The notes beneath the pieces were generated by a model. That model had not been told where the DNA came from and ran no database searches. It saw only the letters and a list, made by a program, of their open reading frames with translations. A stretch of DNA of 45,178 bases from Anaerolineales bacterium. GTDB lineage: Bacteria; Chloroflexota; Anaerolineae; Anaerolineales; UBA11858. Position numbers and translations under genes: made by a program. The stretch lies in assembly GCA_024763275.1 (NCBI GenBank), contig JANTFT010000018.1:1-45178 (forward strand). The letters run 5' to 3'. Positions 40,994-45,178 of the stretch are shown here, piece by piece; the first letter of the stretch is position 1; each line of letters begins with the position of its first letter.

Positions 40994-41884
40994 TCACACC
41001 ACCTCTGGCCGAAAGTATTCAGCGAAAACGGATAACTCCTTTTTCCAGTACAAGATGGCGACGACGGCGAGCATGGTCAGAGTCAGCCCGATATTCGCAA
41101 GCAGCTGATTATTCAATATGGCAAAGTATGAAAAAGAGGCAGCAGCGTTATTCATGGTGATATGTGCAATTGATGTCACAAAGACGCTCTTGCTTTTTAC
41201 ATAGATGTACGCCAGGTAGGTAAAAGTGCAAATGCTGCCAAGTGCCATCACCACCAAATTTACCAGGATTTGCCAGAGGGGATAATCAGCCGTTTGGGGG
41301 ACAACCAGAATAAGAGGTAAATGCCAAGCATACCAGATCAGCCCGCCTCCAATGAAGCCAATCCAGGGTTTAATCCTGTATAGCAACGGGAACATAAAAC
41401 CGCGATGACCAAATTCCTCCCCAAAGCCCGTGACAATTCCGGGAAATACGTTGAAAACTGTGATCCCCCCAACGAAGTAGATCAACAACATTATTTGCGG
41501 GGTGAAACCCGGCGGCAATGTATCGTTGATATCCTTCCCGGTCATGCTTAATTGCTGGGTGAGTTGTTCTATAAAAGTAGCACCTGAGAAATCCCAGGAA
41601 ACGCTGCCCAACAGAGTAAACAAAACATACGAGAAGGCGATAATAAGAAGTGAAAGAAGCCAATACTTGAGATAGTCTGTGATTTTGCCAAAACGCAAAT
41701 TCGCGTCTTTGAACTTCAGCTCGTAGAAAAACAAACGGGTGATGATGGCTGTGATGGCAGGCGTCAACATGTACAGTTGAGCTAAATAAACTCCTTGCTG
41801 GCCAAGAGCCTTCGCCCCCGCGATAATGGCAGCGCAAAGAAAGGAGAGTACAGCGAAGTAGCTGATGAGTGGCTTGTTATTCAA
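40994..41884 (-). CDS. CPBP-family intramembrane metalloprotease (CAAX protease-like)
   Basis: A 296-residue polytopic protein of about eight helices. The catalytic signature is visible: Glu-Glu-x3-Arg in GFGEEFGHRGFMFPLL, His in LIWYAWHLPLIL, and the later His/Asn in IAHITMNNAAA. These are the Abi/CAAX-like membrane proteases, which process peptides, bacteriocins or membrane proteins. Translation appears to begin at TTG (41884); the next in-frame ATG is 37 codons later and would remove the first helix. The ribosome-binding site is weak. A core repeat sits about 100 bases upstream. Confidence 0.85.
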   Translation of the reverse strand: MNNKPLISYFAVLSFLCAAIIAGAKALGQQGVYLAQLYMLTPAITAIITRLFFYELKFKDANLRFGKITDYLKYWLLSLLIIAFSYVLFTLLGSVSWDFSGATFIEQLTQQLSMTGKDINDTLPPGFTPQIMLLIYFVGGITVFNVFPGIVTGFGEEFGHRGFMFPLLYRIKPWIGFIGGGLIWYAWHLPLILVVPQTADYPLWQILVNLVVMALGSICTFTYLAYIYVKSKSVFVTSIAHITMNNAAASFSYFAILNNQLLANIGLTLTMLAVVAILYWKKELSVFAEYFRPEVV

Positions 41885-41987
41885 CTTACTGACCTATCCC
41901 ATCTGTTTTTATATATGTTTGCGGTCCAGCAGTAAAATTCACCCACCAGTATCAGTAAACAGTAAGCCGTGAGCGGTGATCAGTTTT

Positions 41988-42021
41988 AAGCATAGCACAA
42001 TTCTCGTGTTTCTCCTAGAAC
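41988..42021 (-). repeat. 34-base core repeat, copy 2 (before the CPBP protease)
   Basis: It is gap-free with the other two copies and closest to copy 3. The minus strand has GAATTGTGCTATGCT, giving an extended -10-like TGCTATGCT. Heptamer-like words (GCTCACGGCTTACTGTTTAC) lie downstream. Confidence 0.7.
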
Positions 42022-42072
42022 CCGGTCAGCTGACCCCTGACTGGTCGCTGACCTGCTGCACCGCTGACGGGA

Positions 42073-42513
42073 TTAGACACCATCCGAAACAACTGGCGTC
42101 CCTCTCGATCGCCACCAACTCACCAGGAACAGTATGCCGGGAATAGTGACCATCAGCGATACCCCATAAGGTGCAATGAGATATTGAAGGGTGTCCGGAG
42201 AGATGGGCCGAATAATCAGCAGCAGCGGAAGGGCTGCCAGTTGGAAAAAGACAGCAAGCGCTCCTCCTAATCTTTCCCAACGCCAGGCAATGCCCAACCC
42301 CAGGGAGCTCAGGAGTATGGAAAGTGGGGGCAAATTTTCAATGGGTGGATAATCCTCCACAGCATACGGGTCTGCCGTACCGAGATTCAACAAACTCGCT
42401 AGATAGCCGACAATAATAAACAGAGCGATTGCAATGATCAAAGCTCCCCAGATCCGAGCGATCCTGCGGATCAATTTCGTCCCCCGATCACCCATGTCCA
42501 TTACATTTGCCAT
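42073..42513 (-). CDS. Four-helix membrane protein, unknown function
   Basis: 146 residues with four hydrophobic segments (about 20-42, 65-80, 84-100, 114-132), a short acidic loop (YAVEDYPPIENLPPL) after the first, and a hydrophilic end. I do not recognise it beyond resemblance to small DUF-type membrane proteins of this phylum. The ATG at 42513 follows GGAGG; the frame runs upstream without a good site. A core repeat lies about 95 bases upstream. Confidence 0.75.
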   Translation of the reverse strand: MANVMDMGDRGTKLIRRIARIWGALIIAIALFIIVGYLASLLNLGTADPYAVEDYPPIENLPPLSILLSSLGLGIAWRWERLGGALAVFFQLAALPLLLIIRPISPDTLQYLIAPYGVSLMVTIPGILFLVSWWRSRGTPVVSDGV

Positions 42514-42604
42514 GGTTTTTCCTCCTTTTTTCGATACGGCAACTAACGGATGAGCCCACTCAGCTAGGTTTGTAAGCAGTAAGATGTATATAGTAAGCCG
42601 TTTC

Positions 42605-42638
42605 GAGCATAGCACAATTCAGGTGTTTCTTCCAGAAC
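42605..42638 (-). repeat. 34-base core repeat, copy 3 (before the four-helix membrane protein)
   Basis: Third copy of the core. The minus strand again has GAATTGTGCTATGCT. Words such as GGCTTACTATATAC and CTTACTGCTTACA follow, and GCAGATCAGTGAGCAGTAAG precedes it. Confidence 0.7.
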
Positions 42639-42717
42639 CAGACCGGCTTACTGCTCACTGATCTGCTGCGTTAAAAGCGCACCGCAGCAGGTGAATACCT
42701 GGTCAGGTTTCCTGTCC

Positions 42718-43890
42718 TTATCTCAATTTATTTGCTGCCAGAGTCAAGCTGTCAAGTGCTCTATTAATAGTCTCCCGCGGGCAGCCTATCGTCATGCGGG
42801 CGAACCCTGCCCCTTCCCGTCCAAACCAGTAGCCAGGAGCAAGGGCGATTTGCGCGTCCAGCGCCAGGAATTTCTCCAGCGATTTCACATCCAAACCAAG
42901 CCCCCTGAAGTCCAGCCAGGCCAGAAACGTCCCTTCCGGTTCGGTCAATGAGACCCCAATATCATTTTGAGCCAGATGCTTTTTGATGAAATCAACATTT
43001 CCTTGAATGTACTCTGACAGCGCATCAAGCCATTCGCCGCCTTCTTTATAGGCTGCTTCCGTCGCTGCTGACGCAAACACATTGACTTTGTTGATCTGGT
43101 AGCGATGAGCAAATTCGTGAAATCTCTGACGATGCCCTTCATCAGGAATGATTGTTAGCGCACCCACCATGCCCGAAATATTGAATGTCTTGGCCGGTGA
43201 AATACAGGCTGCGCAGTTCTTACCATCAACAACACTCAGATAAGGAGCAAACCGATGAGGACGAAAGACAAAATCGCCGTGGATTTCATCGGCGATGACA
43301 AAAACATCGTATCGCCTGCATATCTCCGCTACTTGTTCCAGTTCTGCTGTTGTCCATACCCGCCCCACAGGATTATGAGGGCTGCACAATATCAACACCT
43401 TGTTACCTGGTTCAGACGCCTTATCTTCCAGGTCTTTAAAATCTATTTGATAATGTCCGTCCCTGAGTTTAAGAGGATTCTTGACAACTCTCCTGTGATT
43501 GCTGTTGATGACCATACGAAACTCAAAGAAGAAAGGGGACTGAAGAATAACCCCGTCTCCCTCATCCGAATGCTGGTTGATCAGGATGGCAATAGCGCTC
43601 AGAATTGACGGACTTGGCTCTATATGCTCCCGCTCGATTTTCCAGCCGTACCGGTCTTGATACCAGGCAGCCAGGGCTTCGAAATAACTAGAAGGTCTGT
43701 ACTCATAACCATAAATCCCATGCGAGGTCCGCTTTTGCAGCTGCTTTATCACCGCGGCGGGCGCTTTCAGATCCATGTCCGCCACGGACATGGGGATGGC
43801 GTTCGCATTCCCAAAATGCTCCCTCAGAAAGGACTTGCTCCACTTCAGCGTGGGATATTCACGACGATCAACATATTCATTAAAATCCAT
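42718..43890 (-). CDS. MalY/PatB-family PLP-dependent C-S lyase/aminotransferase
   Basis: A 390-residue fold-type I PLP enzyme of the MalY/PatB branch (cystathionine beta-lyase-like). Features are MSVADMDLKAPAAVI, GIYGYEYRPSSYFEALAAW, CSPHNPVGRVW, VIADEIHGDFVF, the PLP Lys in SPAKTFNISGM, and APGYWFGREGAGFARMTIGC with the carboxylate-binding Arg. It likely splits cystathionine or cysteine conjugates, or acts as an aminotransferase. The ATG at 43890 follows AAGGAAAAGAG. Confidence 0.92.
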   Translation of the reverse strand: MDFNEYVDRREYPTLKWSKSFLREHFGNANAIPMSVADMDLKAPAAVIKQLQKRTSHGIYGYEYRPSSYFEALAAWYQDRYGWKIEREHIEPSPSILSAIAILINQHSDEGDGVILQSPFFFEFRMVINSNHRRVVKNPLKLRDGHYQIDFKDLEDKASEPGNKVLILCSPHNPVGRVWTTAELEQVAEICRRYDVFVIADEIHGDFVFRPHRFAPYLSVVDGKNCAACISPAKTFNISGMVGALTIIPDEGHRQRFHEFAHRYQINKVNVFASAATEAAYKEGGEWLDALSEYIQGNVDFIKKHLAQNDIGVSLTEPEGTFLAWLDFRGLGLDVKSLEKFLALDAQIALAPGYWFGREGAGFARMTIGCPRETINRALDSLTLAANKLR

Positions 43891-43966
43891 GTCTTCTCTT
43901 TTCCTTCGATTGAATGAAAATAGGGTACCTAACAGATTGAGCTCACCTGACGCCAGATGTATTTCC

Positions 43967-43994
43967 CGGTCTTCCGTCCTCGGTCCTCCGTCCG
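43967..43994. repeat. Two-copy 14-base tandem repeat
   Basis: CGGTCTTCCGTCCT is followed directly by CGGTCCTCCGTCCG, two near copies. It lies in the gap between the PLP-enzyme gene and the antitoxin remnant. Confidence 0.6.
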
Positions 43995-44020
43995 CCCCTG
44001 GCTGTCAGGTGGAGCATTGG

Positions 44021-44327
44021 TTAGCTTACAGGAGAATATATCCGAACTTCATATTCAAGCCGATCTACGAGACGATCTTTTTCGACCTCTAAATCATACC
44101 TCGCCTGTAAACGGAGCCAAAATCCCTCAGACAAACCAAAATATCTATCTAAGCCCAAGGCAGAATTTGCAGACACACCTCGTTTTACGTGGACTATCTC
44201 ATTAATCCGACAGGTTGGAACACTGATGTCTTTAGCAAGACGATACTGGCCAATATCCATCGGGATTAAGGACTCTTTCAAAAGGATTTCTCCAGGATGA
44301 ATTGGATCAAGTTTTTTTACTAGCCAT
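44021..44327 (-). pseudogene. higA: HigA-type antitoxin gene with A7 frameshift
   Basis: A HigA/VapI-type helix-turn-helix antitoxin. The visible frame encodes MDIGQYRLAKDISVPTCRI, NEIVHVKRGVSANSALGLDR and FWLRLQARYDLEVEKDRL, standard HigA features. The true start is the ATG at 44327, after GGGAG: Met-Ala-Ser-Lys-Lys, then an A7 run (T7 at 44312-44318 on the plus strand) puts the reading into a stop two codons on. With A6 the protein would continue as LDPIHPGEILLKES and total 101 residues. So the gene is frameshifted in a homopolymer; the alternative start is a TTG at 44281, which loses 15 residues. Its toxin partner is only a remnant, so decay is plausible. A sequencing error or polymerase slippage cannot be excluded. 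Confidence 0.75.
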
Positions 44328-44329
44328 AA

Positions 44330-44401
44330 TTACTCCCTGTGATAATCAACAATTTCAACATGATGAGCAGCACCAATTTTCCAAACAAAACAAATGCGCC
44401 A
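44330..44401 (-). pseudogene. higB: HigB toxin remnant (last 23 codons)
   Basis: The frame ending at TAA (44332-44330) reads WRICFVWKIGAAHHVEIVDY then HRE, the C-terminal strand of HigB/RelE-family toxins (the usual WRICFxW...HDVEIVDYH). It lies two bases before the higA start, the usual higB-higA order. The rest of the toxin (about 70 residues) is absent: directly upstream the sequence turns into a different gene fragment. Confidence 0.8.
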
Positions 44402-44505
44402 GAATATAATTCAGCCTCACCCTTTGTGATCAGCACCACACCTGAAAATTCATCTTTACTTTCAAGCTTAAGAAATAATTGGTTCAGCGTTTGAGTGATA
44501 TTCAT
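44402..44505 (-). pseudogene. Serine hydrolase (beta-lactamase-family) N-terminal fragment
   Basis: From the ATG at 44505 the frame gives MNITQTLNQLFLKLESKDEF followed by SGVVLITKGEAELYSG, which resembles the first 35 residues of serine hydrolases of the class C beta-lactamase-like family. It then runs out of frame into the HigB remnant at about 44402. The remainder of the hydrolase is missing, so it is a broken gene. The family call rests on the short 'DEFSGVVLI' start only. Confidence 0.5.
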
Positions 44506-44559
44506 TTGATTTGGCAATCATCCAGAGTAGATATTCGTTGTTTGAGAGGATTTACTCAG

Positions 44560-45129
44560 TTAAGCAAGCCTCTTAATTTCCTGATATCGAAAGCAATTAG
44601 TTGTATGATCATTGACCAAACCAACTGCCTGCATGAATGCATAGCAGATCGTTGGCCCAACAAAGTTGAATCCGCGTTTCTTCAAATCTTTGCTGATTGC
44701 TTCGGACAGCTCTGTTTTCGCTGGCAGCTCGGTCATGGATTTCCAGGCATTCTGGATCGGGGACCCATCAACAAAACCCCAAAGATATGAGTCCAAGGAT
44801 CCATATTCCTCCTGGATGGACAGAACTCCCCTGGCGTTTTTAATAGCCGATTCGATCTTGAGGCGATTACGCACAATTCCGGTATCGATCAGCAGCCGAT
44901 CCAGATCTGATTCTTTATAGGTGGCGACGTGCTCAATATCAAAACCATCAAATGCCTTTCGGTAATTGTCCCGTTTCTTCAAGATTGTCAGCCAACTCAA
45001 ACCAGCCTGGGCACCTTCCAGGACCAGGAACTCAAATAGAAGACGATCATCATGAATGGGAACCCCCCATTCTCTATCATGATAAGTGATGTAGAGGGGA
45101 TCATTCTCACTCCATTCACATCTGACCAT
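44560..45129 (-). CDS. tag: DNA-3-methyladenine glycosylase I
   Basis: A 189-residue Tag-type base-excision glycosylase, normal length. It begins MVRCEWSENDPLYITYHDRE with the zinc-binding Cys4 and His17, then WGVPIHDDRLLFEFLVLEGA, QAGLSWLTILKKRDNYRKAF, and the C-terminal KKRGFNFVGPTICYAFMQA and GLVNDHTTNCF, which supply the other zinc His and Cys. It removes 3-methyladenine from alkylated DNA. The ATG at 45129 follows AGGAGG. A TATAAT (45170-45165) lies 36 bases upstream. Confidence 0.96.
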   Translation of the reverse strand: MVRCEWSENDPLYITYHDREWGVPIHDDRLLFEFLVLEGAQAGLSWLTILKKRDNYRKAFDGFDIEHVATYKESDLDRLLIDTGIVRNRLKIESAIKNARGVLSIQEEYGSLDSYLWGFVDGSPIQNAWKSMTELPAKTELSEAISKDLKKRGFNFVGPTICYAFMQAVGLVNDHTTNCFRYQEIKRLA

Positions 45130-45164
45130 GTACGCCTCCTGTCTTGGGAACAAAGCCAACCTTG

Positions 45165-45170
45165 ATTATA
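45165..45170 (-). promoter_or_regulatory. -10 element of tag
   Basis: A perfect TATAAT on the minus strand, 36 bases before the tag start; the -35 would fall outside the window. Confidence 0.55.
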
Positions 45171-45178
45171 GAATAAAA

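Noticed and set aside
43967-43994. Start of a CRISPR array
   Set aside because: Only two abutting 14-base units with no spacers; no cas genes nearby.
44479-44790. A plus-strand frame opposite tag
   Set aside because: It is the shadow of the well-supported tag gene.

Overview
The window looks like a chromosomal segment of a bacterium in the phylum Chloroflexota, most likely class Anaerolineae. This is inference from several signs: secreted and lipid-anchored proteins with Thr/Pro/Ser-rich 'TPTPS'-type linkers, a merged cell-shape and division cluster (mreBCD-mrdA-minCDE-rodA), a Bacillus-type LexA box, and many metabolic genes of anaerobe type. I see no phage, transposase, integrase or CRISPR array. 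One tRNA gene (Val, anticodon UAC) is present.

Layout. 1-1.5 kb: the start of a PfkB-family sugar kinase behind a LacI-type repressor whose promoter carries two tandem operator palindromes. 1.7-5.5 kb: tRNA-Val, an isoprenylcysteine methyltransferase-like membrane enzyme, a fumarylacetoacetate-hydrolase-family protein coupled to a membrane protein, and pseudouridine-5'-phosphate glycosidase. 5.6-12.3 kb: a DUF362 protein, a flippase-like membrane protein and three exported proteins (an Asp-box/Ycf48-like propeller, a TPR-containing surface protein, a WD40-like lipoprotein). 12.3-20.0 kb: a seven-gene minus-strand operon: citrate lyase with ACP and beta subunits fused, citrate lyase alpha, an HD-fold protein, a LeuC/LeuD-type hydro-lyase, an isocitrate/isopropylmalate-type dehydrogenase and an MmgE/PrpD dehydratase. 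Together they could interconvert oxaloacetate plus acetate with 2-oxoglutarate through citrate and isocitrate, or act on a citrate analogue.

20.2-33 kb: lexA with a perfect-consensus promoter and an SOS box inside it; a large two-lamin-tail-domain surface protein; then the plus-strand series mreB, mreC, mreD, mrdA, minC, minD, minE, rodA, gltX, joining rod elongation, septum placement and a tRNA synthetase. 33-38.7 kb: minus-strand genes for a cation diffusion facilitator, an M24 'pita-bread' protein that has lost metal ligands, a deacetylase-like lipoprotein, a class II glutamine amidotransferase, a 2'-5' RNA ligase-like protein and a small membrane protein.

38.9-42.6 kb holds the most unusual content. 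A SAM-dependent methyltransferase is fused to a corrinoid-binding domain and membrane helices resembling HgcA, the mercury-methylation corrinoid protein; it keeps the cap-helix NVWC core. Four bases downstream is a small HgcB-like dicluster ferredoxin with an altered first cluster and no C-terminal cysteine pair. This gene and the next two upstream genes (a CPBP protease and a small membrane protein) each carry the same 34-base intergenic core about 90-105 bases before their start, suggesting a shared promoter or repeat family. 42.7-45.2 kb: a MalY/PatB-type lyase, a decayed higBA toxin-antitoxin locus (higB reduced to its last 23 codons and joined to a hydrolase fragment, higA with an A7 frameshift), and DNA-3-methyladenine glycosylase I.
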